Part shown: in pieces, positions 1 through 8,954 of the stretch
Numbering within the stretch: the stretch's first letter is position 1
How the letters are laid out: each line of letters opens with the position of its first letter
Assembly: GCF_017313105.1 (NCBI RefSeq)
Contig: NZ_JAFLND010000002.1
Span: forward strand, 248,001-312,000
Reading direction: 5' to 3'
Source of the DNA: [Muricauda] lutisoli (nom. illeg.)
GTDB taxonomy: Bacteria; Bacteroidota; Bacteroidia; Flavobacteriales; Flavobacteriaceae
Length of the DNA: 64,000 bases
The notes under the pieces: model-generated
Seen by the model: only the letters and a program-made list of their open reading frames with translations
Told to the model about the DNA's origin: nothing
Databases searched by the model: none
Made by a program: the position numbers and the translations under genes

Positions 1-1
1 C

Positions 2-610
2 TGGGAAGATTTGACCTTGGACAATGACGGCAATCTGTACATTGGTGATTTTGGGAATAATGATAATGAGCGCGAAGATTTGGTCATCTATAAGATTCCT
101 GAAGATGAAATGGACAAAAAAGAGCCCAATGCCGACAAAATTGAATTCAAATACCCGCAGCAAAATGATTTTCCCCCACAAAAGGACAGTCTGTATTTTG
201 ACACTGAAGGCTTTTTCCATCTAAACGACCATCTATACATCTTTACAAAAAACAGAACCAGGCCTTACTCCGGAAAAACGTTGATTTATAGAGTACCCGA
301 TCAGGAGGGAGATTACGAAGCCGAATTTTTGGGCTCCCTATTTCTATGTGCGGATCAAGACCATTGCTCCGTAACAAGTGCTGATATTGCTCCGGATGGA
401 AAAACCATTGCTTTATTGAGTTATGGATTTGTTTTTTTGCTCACTGATTTTGAAGCTCCGGATTTTACGAAGTCATCGATTAAAATCATTGATCTAAACA
501 CTGATACCCAAATTGAATCGGTGTGTTTTGCAGGCAACGGAACCCTTCTTATTGCCGATGAGCAAAATAGGTATGGAGGTAGAAAGCTTTACGAATTCAT
601 ACTTAATTAG
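2..610 (+). CDS. Propeller-like protein, 3' part only
   Basis: The reading frame is open from the window edge (frame of base 2) to a TAG at 608-610, so the true start lies upstream. About 202 residues are visible. They contain repeated short motifs of the type 'DNDGNLYIGDFG', 'SADIAPDGKTIALLSYG' and 'FAGNGTLLIADEQ', which are typical of blades of WD40/SMP-30-like beta-propellers. No catalytic motif is evident. The end overlaps the stop of the convergent phosphatase gene by 4 bases. I do not recognise a specific family; an extracytoplasmic propeller is an inference. Confidence 0.7.
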   Translation, partial: WEDLTLDNDGNLYIGDFGNNDNEREDLVIYKIPEDEMDKKEPNADKIEFKYPQQNDFPPQKDSLYFDTEGFFHLNDHLYIFTKNRTRPYSGKTLIYRVPDQEGDYEAEFLGSLFLCADQDHCSVTSADIAPDGKTIALLSYGFVFLLTDFEAPDFTKSSIKIIDLNTDTQIESVCFAGNGTLLIADEQNRYGGRKLYEFILN

Positions 611-3600
611 AAGCCAAATCCCAGTCCAAAAGCAAACCTTAGACCATCGGTGCTATTGAACAACCCAAAGTTGGCGGAGAGTATATCTGCTCCGTTCAAG
701 AAAAACCCGCCCCCGTAGGAATTGTGCCATTTATCGGAATCCTCGCCAGGGTACCAAACACGGCCATAATCGAACCCTCCGTAAATTCCGGGATTCACTG
801 GCATAAGCCCTGTTTTTACTCCTCTAAAGCTATATCTAAGGTCCGTGTTTTGAAAATAGGCCGTTTTACCTGTAAACCGTTGAAACCTAAACCCACGAAG
901 CCCATTATCTCCTCCTATGCTGGCAGCTTGATAAAATTCATATCCATTTCCTATGGTGAAATGACCTTTAAGTTTTGTTGCAAAAACCAGGCGACCATCA
1001 GCTGTAAGTTTATGGTCCATGGAAAATGATGGGACTACGTACCCAAAAGATCTTGAAGAATCATCCAGATTGGTTTTAAAACCGCCTTCTAAGCTGAACG
1101 CCATTCCCAAAGTTGGAAATGCTTCACTATCCGTGTTTGAATAGGTGTATTCCCCATCGATTCCGAAAAAACTCAAATGGTTTTCCTCACCGTTTTCCAG
1201 ATAAAACTCGTTGATGAACCTATTTTGGGTTTCCTCGATCTCAATGTTTTCATAGGCCACACCCATTCGAACCTTAGAACCATAAAAGCCTCTCCAAACC
1301 AATGAGGGTGCCAATTTTAGGGTTCGTATACGAACCCTGTTATAATCCAATTCCAATGGTTCTTCGTCATCGTTGTTCACTGTCTCATTCCCAAATCCGA
1401 AAAAGTTCCGTGTAAAGTTGGGGCTTGTAAACCTCGCATGGACCTCTAGGTTCACCTTGTTGAGCACATGGGCAAACTCACCCTTGTACCCTAAATCAAA
1501 CCCGTTTGTGGCAAAGTAATAGGCCGCATTAAATGTATGTTGTTGCGTAAATGGATTTTTCCTGAATCCATTAAATGTGTAGGTATTGGTTAAACCAAGC
1601 CTAACCCCATCATCTGGATTAAACCCAATGGTGGGCACCACTTGGTTGTTGCTTGCCTTGATATTCAAAAACTCGTAGGTATTGGTATCGTAGTCGTTTA
1701 TTAAATTAATATTGCCACCATAAGCCTCTTCCAGGGTATTCTTCTTCGACTTAAAGTCGTAGACCCATAGTTTTTTTGAGTTTTCGGATATTTTGTAAAT
1801 GTCATTGTTCTGACCCCCGACAATGCGGACTTTTATTTTTGAAGTTTCCGTATTGGCCTCAAAAACATCATCATCATCCAGGCCATAAATCCAAATCTCC
1901 TTGGTATCATCGGGACTATATACTTTGTTGAAAAACAAATCCGTATAATCCCCACCTTTTATACGGTAAGCCCTCACCTCAACATCGCCATTTGGCAATG
2001 AGACTATATTGAAATAGTCATCTTTGTCGGTCCCGGCAATTACACTGTACTTGTTCAAAATAGCGTAATATTCCTGCGCTGTTTCAACCAAGTTTTCCTT
2101 TCGGGCCAAAAGTATGTTCTTGATTTCCGTCAAGGTTTCATCCCTCACCTCTTCCGGAAAGGCTAAAAAAGCATCATCAATAATATCTCCATTTAAGTTT
2201 TCCTGAATGAATTTGGCTTGATCTACCCACATTTGCATATCGGTTTCGGATAGCAGGGCCATATCCAAAGCAAAAGTTCGTGGTGAGGATGTAAATCCTT
2301 TTACACTTCTTATTTCTTTATGAAAGCCTTCAAAAATACGAAGGGAAGGAACCGCTCTCGATCCAAAATTCATGATAAGGCCGTCTCCCCATCGGGAAAA
2401 CACTTGATCCCTATCCCGAGCAATGGGTTTGTATACCTTGTTCCCGTTCTCCATTTCAAATTCGGCCCAACGCCATTGGTCCACGTGCCTATCCCAATCG
2501 CCGATCAAAATATCGAACAAACGGGCCTTTACATATTCCTTTTGGTCAATACTGTACTCCTCATCTTCACGGAGTTTATCCATAAGGTCGTACGTACTCT
2601 CAATCTTCTTGGTATACCCGAAGCTTTTCAGGTTATCATGATCATCGGAAACATGCTCCTCTATCATGTACAATCCATCACCAAACTCTTTGTTGAAATC
2701 GCCCAGAACGGACTGTTTGGGCACATAATATAGCTTGGGGTTCGTATGGTACATCCCAAGTGCTCTGGAAAGTCTGTCAATAGTAAAGGGAGCATAAGGA
2801 TGTGCCCCTGTATAAATGTCCAACAATAATCTTTCGGTGTAAGTATCCTCGAACTTACCGACAATGTACTGTTCTTGAAAAGCAATGGACTGAAGGTATC
2901 TTTCAGCACTTTTTCGTAGACCTCTCATCACGTATTCCCTACCATCCTTATCGGCCAAACGTAAGGAGTTGGATTGATTTCCGCCTCCTTTCCGAACAAC
3001 CGTTAGCCCTCCTAAAAGAGTATCCAACCGGACCGTAGGGGCTTTTACTTTGGTTCCGTAATATTTTCTGTACCGTTCTCCCCACAACCATTTGTGAAAC
3101 CCACTTTTTTCAATTTCCTCGGGCTCATAAACCGAAGCCATTTTATACGGGGGAAAATCATCAGGTAGCTCAACTTTCTTGTTAGACCTATCCGGTGGCA
3201 GCACTTCCGTTTGATACAGCATGGTAGCCGAATCGGCGGTGGTTCCATAAAACGCTACTTGCGAGGAGCCATCCGTAAATACCTTTAAAATTGCATATCC
3301 ATTTCTTCCCGTGGAAAATTTACTTCCGTTCAACAGTCGGGTCGCTCCTGTTTTTGCTCCGGAACCACTTACGATTTGAGGCTTACCATATTCCTCGATG
3401 TATTGGAGGGTATGTTCGTGCCCGGATGCAAAGATGATCTTATCTGAATATTGGGAGAGCGTAACAATTCTGTTCCTAAGTTCATCATACCTTTTGTTGG
3501 AAAGATCTTCGGAGGTGGCGCCAGAAGTTTTTCTCAGTAGATTGATGGCTGCACCTAAAACGGGCATGGGCACTTGGCCACCATTGGGGTAGATTCCTTG

Positions 3601-4320
3601 TTTAAAAGAGAACTGCCCGCCGTGTGAGCCATAGGAAAACATGGGATGGTGCATGGCGAGCACAACCGTTTTGTCCCTATTTTTCTTTATGATACTCTCG
3701 AGTTCTTCAAAAAAGCGGCTTCTGGTCTTAATCTCGCACTCGTCATTAATAGTTGGGTGCTTATCCCAATTAACAAGGTACCACTCCGTATCTATAGCAA
3801 CGACCAATACGTTGTCATTGATTTCTATTTCCTCGATTGGACAACCATTTTCGGGCTGAAAAGCATCATTGTTGTCCAATACATCCTCCACATATTCCTC
3901 CTCGCGTTTCAACCCTTTAAGACCATCGGTATACCAATCATGATTGCCAGGAATAAAAAGCTTTTCACCCTTAAAGTGCTCCAAAGTACTCAATTGGGCA
4001 TCCAAATGGTTTTTGGCCTCCAAATAGGCAATGGTGGAATCCTTTTTGTCTGGCAGACCTGCCGGGTAAATATTATCTCCCAAAAAAATGGTGGTGCTAT
4101 TGGCATCTGCATCGTCCAAAACTTTTTTAAACGCTTTTAATGTGGGATTTAAATCTCCCATCGGGGATTTACCTGCATCACCGATCAAATAAAAGGTGTG
4201 TTCAACCTCCCTATCATCCGAAGCGGGATAAACAGAAAAAGGCTCTGCATATTTGGTTTCGTAGGTAGCGCAACCTGAGGCCAAGACAATCAAAAAGACC
4301 AACAAATAATGTTTCTTCAT
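607..4320 (-). CDS. Lipoprotein with calcineurin-like phosphatase, kinase-like and outer-membrane barrel domains
   Basis: The ATG at 4320 gives a 1237-residue protein; the longer frame would need a GTG at 4326. Residues 1-17 form a lipoprotein signal ending in a lipobox (L-A-S-G-Cys17). Residues about 40-360 carry the metallophosphoesterase motifs: GD 47-48, GDNIYP 81-86, GNHD 125-128, HHP 224-226 and GHEH 300-303. A middle region (about 430-750) has a glycine-rich KGGGN at 444-448, then GDWDRH at 607-612 and RDRDQVF at 635-641, which resemble the catalytic and metal-binding loops of FAM20C/HipA-like atypical kinases. From about 890 to the end alternating hydrophobic strands and a terminal Phe indicate a surface-antigen-type beta-barrel. 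The phosphatase and barrel calls are solid; the kinase call is inference. Confidence 0.85.
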   Translation of the reverse strand: MKKHYLLVFLIVLASGCATYETKYAEPFSVYPASDDREVEHTFYLIGDAGKSPMGDLNPTLKAFKKVLDDADANSTTIFLGDNIYPAGLPDKKDSTIAYLEAKNHLDAQLSTLEHFKGEKLFIPGNHDWYTDGLKGLKREEEYVEDVLDNNDAFQPENGCPIEEIEINDNVLVVAIDTEWYLVNWDKHPTINDECEIKTRSRFFEELESIIKKNRDKTVVLAMHHPMFSYGSHGGQFSFKQGIYPNGGQVPMPVLGAAINLLRKTSGATSEDLSNKRYDELRNRIVTLSQYSDKIIFASGHEHTLQYIEEYGKPQIVSGSGAKTGATRLLNGSKFSTGRNGYAILKVFTDGSSQVAFYGTTADSATMLYQTEVLPPDRSNKKVELPDDFPPYKMASVYEPEEIEKSGFHKWLWGERYRKYYGTKVKAPTVRLDTLLGGLTVVRKGGGNQSNSLRLADKDGREYVMRGLRKSAERYLQSIAFQEQYIVGKFEDTYTERLLLDIYTGAHPYAPFTIDRLSRALGMYHTNPKLYYVPKQSVLGDFNKEFGDGLYMIEEHVSDDHDNLKSFGYTKKIESTYDLMDKLREDEEYSIDQKEYVKARLFDILIGDWDRHVDQWRWAEFEMENGNKVYKPIARDRDQVFSRWGDGLIMNFGSRAVPSLRIFEGFHKEIRSVKGFTSSPRTFALDMALLSETDMQMWVDQAKFIQENLNGDIIDDAFLAFPEEVRDETLTEIKNILLARKENLVETAQEYYAILNKYSVIAGTDKDDYFNIVSLPNGDVEVRAYRIKGGDYTDLFFNKVYSPDDTKEIWIYGLDDDDVFEANTETSKIKVRIVGGQNNDIYKISENSKKLWVYDFKSKKNTLEEAYGGNINLINDYDTNTYEFLNIKASNNQVVPTIGFNPDDGVRLGLTNTYTFNGFRKNPFTQQHTFNAAYYFATNGFDLGYKGEFAHVLNKVNLEVHARFTSPNFTRNFFGFGNETVNNDDEEPLELDYNRVRIRTLKLAPSLVWRGFYGSKVRMGVAYENIEIEETQNRFINEFYLENGEENHLSFFGIDGEYTYSNTDSEAFPTLGMAFSLEGGFKTNLDDSSRSFGYVVPSFSMDHKLTADGRLVFATKLKGHFTIGNGYEFYQAASIGGDNGLRGFRFQRFTGKTAYFQNTDLRYSFRGVKTGLMPVNPGIYGGFDYGRVWYPGEDSDKWHNSYGGGFFLNGADILSANFGLFNSTDGLRFAFGLGFGF

Positions 4321-4333
4321 ATCCACGAGGTTG

Positions 4334-4371
4334 ATTCCAAATTTTGTAATTTGGATGTTCTAATTTGGAAT
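4334..4371. promoter_or_regulatory. Perfect 10-bp inverted repeat in the divergent promoter region
   Basis: ATTCCAAATT at 4334-4343 is exactly repeated in inverse orientation at 4362-4371, with 18 bases between. A third half site (AATTTGG, 4348-4354) lies within the spacer and forms a second palindrome with 4337-4343. The whole space between the two divergent start codons is about 50 bases, so a factor bound here could act on both the phosphatase-kinase-barrel gene and the HD-PycTM gene. Its role as an operator is inferred. Confidence 0.5.
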
Positions 4372-4372
4372 T

Positions 4373-5563
4373 ATGTCGGAAATTGTTGAGAAAACTAAAC
4401 ACTTTGTTTCTGAGTTGTTAACGGAAAAACTGGACCCCAGATTTTTGTACCACAACTTGCGACATACCCAACGAGTAGTCAAAAGTACTAAAGAATTGCT
4501 CAATTATTACAACTTGGAGGAGGTTGAAAACGAGCGGTTATTGTTAGCAGCTTGGTTTCATGATGTGGGCCATATAAAAGGCTGTAAGGACCATGAAGAA
4601 AGCAGTTGTGAAATTGCAACTGATTTTCTTAAAAAAAATGGCTACGACCCAAAAGGAATCGAAGACATATGCTCTTTGATCTTGGCAACCAAAATGTACC
4701 ATGAGCCCACTGATCTTAAAGAAAGTATTATTCGTGATGCCGACGTATCCCACTTTGCAAAAAAGAGTTACTGGGAAACAACGGATTTTTTAAAGGAGGA
4801 ACTCAAAGAACTTGGCGTTGCGGATTATTCATCAAAAAAATGGCGGGACAAGAACATTAAAATGTTTCGCAATCATTTTTTCTATACCGATTATGCCAAG
4901 GAGCAATGGGAAGAGGGCAAACAAAAAAATTTAAAGCAGCTCCTAAAGGATAAAAAGGCCGAGAAGAAAATCGCCAAAAAAGAAGCGCTAAAAGCTAAGT
5001 ACAAGAGTGAAAGTCCGGACAGGAGCGTTCAAACTTTGTATAGGGTCACCTTAAGAAACCATCTTAAACTTAGTGATATTGCCGACACCAAAGCAAACAT
5101 ATTACTGTCCGTAAATGCCATTATAATTTCTTTGGTCTTGGCCAATTTGCTTACCAAGTTGGACAATCCCACAAATACCTACATGATTTATCCTACTTTT
5201 ATATTGATCCTGTTCAGTGTGGTTTCCATGGTGCTATCGGTTTTGGCCACTCGACCCAACATTACAACTGGTAAATTCACCAAAGAAGACATAGAGAAAA
5301 GAAGAGTAAACCTTTTGTTTTTCGGCAACTTCCATCAAATGGGTTTAGAAGAATACCAATCGGCGGTACAAGAACTGGTAAAGGACAAAGACTATGTGTA
5401 CTCCTCGCTGACCAAGGACCTCTATTATTTAGGTATTGTTTTGAACAGAAAATATAAGATATTGCGTTTGACCTACAACATTTTCATGTTGGGCATCATT
5501 ATATCGGTTATTGCTTTTGGGATTGCCTTTCGCTTTTTTGGACCTGAAAGATTGATTTTTTAA
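4373..5563 (+). CDS. HD-domain phosphohydrolase fused to a Pycsar effector (PycTM/DUF5706) membrane domain
   Basis: A 396-residue protein. The N-terminal half is an HD hydrolase: His31, the HD pair at 63-64, His74 and the Asp pair in RDAD (121-124). Residues about 180-210 are a lysine/glutamate-rich linker. Residues 218-388 match the Pycsar-system effector transmembrane family, with the start 'LYRVTLRNHLKLSDIADTKA' and three hydrophobic segments near 242-262, 272-292 and 367-388. In Pycsar defence the effector domain senses cCMP or cUMP and disrupts the inner membrane. No pyrimidine cyclase gene is seen in the window, so the ligand and role here are open. The stop is one base from the stop of the convergent GAF gene. 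Confidence 0.85.
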   Translation: MSEIVEKTKHFVSELLTEKLDPRFLYHNLRHTQRVVKSTKELLNYYNLEEVENERLLLAAWFHDVGHIKGCKDHEESSCEIATDFLKKNGYDPKGIEDICSLILATKMYHEPTDLKESIIRDADVSHFAKKSYWETTDFLKEELKELGVADYSSKKWRDKNIKMFRNHFFYTDYAKEQWEEGKQKNLKQLLKDKKAEKKIAKKEALKAKYKSESPDRSVQTLYRVTLRNHLKLSDIADTKANILLSVNAIIISLVLANLLTKLDNPTNTYMIYPTFILILFSVVSMVLSVLATRPNITTGKFTKEDIEKRRVNLLFFGNFHQMGLEEYQSAVQELVKDKDYVYSSLTKDLYYLGIVLNRKYKILRLTYNIFMLGIIISVIAFGIAFRFFGPERLIF

Positions 5564-5564
5564 A

Positions 5565-7940
5565 TCACTTGCTCAATTCTGCCATAAGGTCATCGTACGT
5601 GTAGGTGCGCTCCGATGTTTTATCCGTTTGATACAATATCTCCGCACGTATCGCTTTTAAACCAGATACACCTTGAACACCTTCCAATTCAACGATTTCA
5701 ATATTGTTGGTAAAGTAACCTTTGGCCTTTAAAAAACTGATGTACCGCAAATACTCTTTTTCATCCTTGCGTTGGGAATATACTATGGCCAGTTTTCCTT
5801 TTTGTGTAAGGCGCTCGTTGGTTCCTTTGATATAGGACTTGTCTATGCGTTTTTTAATGACTTCATACCTGGCGTTATAGGTGCCATCAACATCAAAACG
5901 TTTTTCATCCATTCTAAAACGAATGGCCAAAGATGTGCTGTATACCAAAACCAGGGATGCCACATCCAATTTAACCGGCAAATGGGGTTTAAGGCTGTAG
6001 TACCTGTTCTCCATTTCGCACATTACTTGAAGCTGCCATAACCTTAGATTGCTCAAGAAGAGTTCATTGAATTCCTGATCTTTGGCAATAGAGCTCCCGA
6101 TGTACATATTGTGCTCCACGCCATCTGTTTTATAGCGCTCAAAATAATGTGGGAACATTTCTTGGGCCTCTTCCTGTTTTTTATCCAAAAGGGTTGCCAA
6201 CTTCATATTGGCCTCCATTACGCTGTTATCGTAATTTCTGCGATGGTCGTAATAGCTTTCGGTGGCTTTGTCTATCTTTTCGTTATACTTGCCCAAAAGC
6301 GCAGCAATGTCACCATCTTCCTTTTGAAGGTGATTGAACACAGGGTCCACTTCTTCTTTTACAAAATCAAAAACGGCCTGTTCGGTGTGTGTGAACAATG
6401 CTTCCTTAACCTCATTCAAATAGTTGTTTACCCTAAACATCAACTCTTCATAAATGGGAAGCTTGTATTTATTGAATGCGATTTCCAGGATATCATTGAT
6501 TTCGGAAAGTTGGATCATTAGATCCCTCTGAATGGCCAGGTTACGTTGCTTTGCGGAATCCTTGATGTCAATTTGGCCATATAAGGGATAGACATCTTTA
6601 AAAACAATCTCTTTAAATACGGGTTCATTGCCAGCCAATTCATCCGCCATAAATCGTTTGGCCTCTTCTTGGAACTTCCAATATACCGATGGATGCACAG
6701 AGGTACACTCATGCTGGATAACCGCATCGATCAAGTTCTCTTCTTCCTCGATGGTTCGCATTACCGCTGCAATAATGTACGGCATTACATCATCGAGCTT
6801 ATTGGCATTTACACTATTGAGTTCGTTTGCTTTACCGGAAACCAACTCAAGAACCCCCAATAATTCACCATTTACGGAAATTGGGGCCAAAATGGCACTT
6901 TTAATGCCTTGTTCAATCAGGTTTTTATAGGGTTGCACCTTGCCATTGGTACGTTCAAAATATTTTTCTACGTTGGAAATAGCAAAATATTTGTTCTCTT
7001 TGAACAATTTTCCATGTGAATAATTGCAAAAGGTAGAATCGCACTTCTCCGTATCCTTGCCGTTAAGGATATAACTGTCCATGCCCTTTCCATATATCTT
7101 AAAAAAATGGTTTGCACCGGAATCGTACCCCGCAAAGCCGACTTTTATATCGTTGAGCCTAAAAAACGACCTAAACGTATCTTCGAAATTCTCCATAAAG
7201 GACTCCTTGCCTCTTTGGGTTCTTCCGATCAGGGTAGACTTTATTTCCGAGACCGAGTGCTCCGCAGTTACATCGAACATATTGGAAATAACAAAACCTT
7301 TGGCTATAAAACTATTCGGTGGTATTTTTTTCTTCCATAGGTCAAGGTTGTAAAAGTTGTCCAACAACTCATCCACATCGTCTTGGGTAATCTCCTTGGC
7401 CTTATCGGTCGGAATAATTTCCATAAAGTCCGCATTGTACAAAATGCGGTACCTGCGCATCACTCCGTTGGTATCCGGTATATCATAAAAGAAGGGACGT
7501 CTAAAATCCAAATTATACCCGTAATAAAACTTCAGGATTACGGTGGATCGCATGATATAACCGAACTCTCGTGGTATATTGGTTATTTCCAAGTCAAAAT
7601 CGTCGCCCGCATCTTTTAGGATTTGACGAAACCTTTCAGAAGAATTGAACACCAGATTTTCAAAAGGAGTGGATGCTGTTTTAATTTCGTTCTTGGTTAA
7701 AATTGGAGAAAAGGAATCCTCCAAAATCACTCGAATCACATCCTTGTGTTTGTCCAACAAAGACAAATCGGAAAAACCTTCCCTTAATTCCGGATACGGG
7801 GCCTGTGCCTCCAAAACATACTTCGCTCTTTCAGCATCATGTGGATTGGAACTTTTTAGTTGTTCATCGTAGTGTTCCAGCAATTTGTTGAAACTCACCA
7901 ATTGAACCAAAGGACTTTCCGAATGGTAGTCGTGCTTCAT
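5565..7940 (-). CDS. Large GAF-domain protein
   Basis: A 791-residue soluble protein without signal peptide or membrane segment. A GAF-like stretch lies around residues 245-390; it includes 'GIKSAILAPISVNGELLGVL', the usual end of the GAF ligand-binding fold. The first 240 residues and the long, partly helical C-terminal part (about 390-791) match nothing I can name with confidence. There is no kinase, cyclase, GGDEF or HTH signature, so this is a potential sensor without a visible output. It is convergent with the HD-PycTM gene (one base apart) and divergent from the second metallophosphoesterase. A GAF domain could bind a cyclic nucleotide, but that is speculation. Confidence 0.75.
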   Translation of the reverse strand: MKHDYHSESPLVQLVSFNKLLEHYDEQLKSSNPHDAERAKYVLEAQAPYPELREGFSDLSLLDKHKDVIRVILEDSFSPILTKNEIKTASTPFENLVFNSSERFRQILKDAGDDFDLEITNIPREFGYIMRSTVILKFYYGYNLDFRRPFFYDIPDTNGVMRRYRILYNADFMEIIPTDKAKEITQDDVDELLDNFYNLDLWKKKIPPNSFIAKGFVISNMFDVTAEHSVSEIKSTLIGRTQRGKESFMENFEDTFRSFFRLNDIKVGFAGYDSGANHFFKIYGKGMDSYILNGKDTEKCDSTFCNYSHGKLFKENKYFAISNVEKYFERTNGKVQPYKNLIEQGIKSAILAPISVNGELLGVLELVSGKANELNSVNANKLDDVMPYIIAAVMRTIEEEENLIDAVIQHECTSVHPSVYWKFQEEAKRFMADELAGNEPVFKEIVFKDVYPLYGQIDIKDSAKQRNLAIQRDLMIQLSEINDILEIAFNKYKLPIYEELMFRVNNYLNEVKEALFTHTEQAVFDFVKEEVDPVFNHLQKEDGDIAALLGKYNEKIDKATESYYDHRRNYDNSVMEANMKLATLLDKKQEEAQEMFPHYFERYKTDGVEHNMYIGSSIAKDQEFNELFLSNLRLWQLQVMCEMENRYYSLKPHLPVKLDVASLVLVYSTSLAIRFRMDEKRFDVDGTYNARYEVIKKRIDKSYIKGTNERLTQKGKLAIVYSQRKDEKEYLRYISFLKAKGYFTNNIEIVELEGVQGVSGLKAIRAEILYQTDKTSERTYTYDDLMAELSK

Positions 7941-8057
7941 ACACAGTTAGTCGAGGATTAGAGGGCAAAGTTACAAAAAGTAAAAATGCATGTCGTTTTA
8001 TGGGTAACTTTATGGACAAATCGTCATTTTTAAGGATATTTAGCAAAATTCTTTTCC

Positions 8058-8954
8058 ATGTCCTCTTCAACCCGGTTAGACAGAGCCTACCAAAACGCCA
8101 TGACGATTCCGTTTGATAAGGATTCCAAGTTTATCTTTTTTAGCGATTGCCATAGAGGGGACAACAGCTTTGCCGATGATTTCGCAAACAATCGGAACAT
8201 TTATTTTCATGCCCTGAACCATTATTATCGAGAAGGCTTCCATTACATTGAACTAGGCGATGGGGACGAACTTTGGGAAAACTTGAGTTTTGAATCCATT
8301 TTTGAAGCGCACAAAAATGTGTACCAGCTTCTGCGAAGGTTCCATTTGGAAAAGCGTCTTCATATGCTCTGGGGCAACCACGATATGGTATACAGAGATC
8401 CTGACTATGTCGACAAACACCTATCCCATTATTTTGAACCCATTGATGGCTCCGACAAAAAGCTTTTTGAAGGCATCAACTACCATGAAGCACTTATATT
8501 AAAAAATGCTGACACCGGACAAGAAATTTTTTGTGTTCATGGACACCAAGCGGATTGGTGGAACTATGTATGTTGGCGCATTGGCCGGTTTTTGGTCCGA
8601 ATTTTATGGAAACCGTTACAAGTGGTGGGTATAGCAGACCCTACAAGTCCTGCTAAAAACTATAAGGAACTTATCCGTATAGAAAAACGAATCAAACGGT
8701 GGATTTTAAAAAAGGATCTACTGGTTACCTTGGCCGGACATACCCATAGGCCTCGATTTCCCGAGCCGGGCCAAATTCCCTTTTTTAACGATGGCAGTTG
8801 TGTTCATCCTAGAAGCATTACTGGTATTGAAATTGAAAATGGTAAAATATCCCTCATCAAGTGGCATATCGATACCAAACCTGACGGTACTCTCCAAATT
8901 GTTAGGGTTTTGCTGGAAGGCCCTGAGAAACTTGAGGATTATGTTGACCACTAA
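8058..8954 (+). CDS. Calcineurin-like metallophosphoesterase
   Basis: A 298-residue protein with the complete family motif set: DCH at 30-32, GDGDE at 67-71, GNHD at 106-109, HGH at 161-163 and GHTH at 227-230. The GDGDELWE version of the second motif is similar to LpxH-like and related UDP-diacylglucosamine or nucleotide pyrophosphohydrolases, but the sequence is not close enough to call it lpxH. No signal peptide is present, so a cytoplasmic enzyme is expected. The last four bases overlap the stop of the convergent aminotransferase gene. Substrate unknown. Confidence 0.85.
   Translation: MSSSTRLDRAYQNAMTIPFDKDSKFIFFSDCHRGDNSFADDFANNRNIYFHALNHYYREGFHYIELGDGDELWENLSFESIFEAHKNVYQLLRRFHLEKRLHMLWGNHDMVYRDPDYVDKHLSHYFEPIDGSDKKLFEGINYHEALILKNADTGQEIFCVHGHQADWWNYVCWRIGRFLVRILWKPLQVVGIADPTSPAKNYKELIRIEKRIKRWILKKDLLVTLAGHTHRPRFPEPGQIPFFNDGSCVHPRSITGIEIENGKISLIKWHIDTKPDGTLQIVRVLLEGPEKLEDYVDH

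Noticed and set aside
3646..4140. 164-residue open frame on the plus strand inside the phosphatase-kinase-barrel gene
   Set aside because: It is antisense to the well-supported phosphatase domain, has no recognisable motif and no leader; long shadow frames are common here.
4373..5563. A complete Pycsar anti-phage system
   Set aside because: No uridylate/cytidylate cyclase gene or other defence gene is present in the window; only the effector-type domain is supported.
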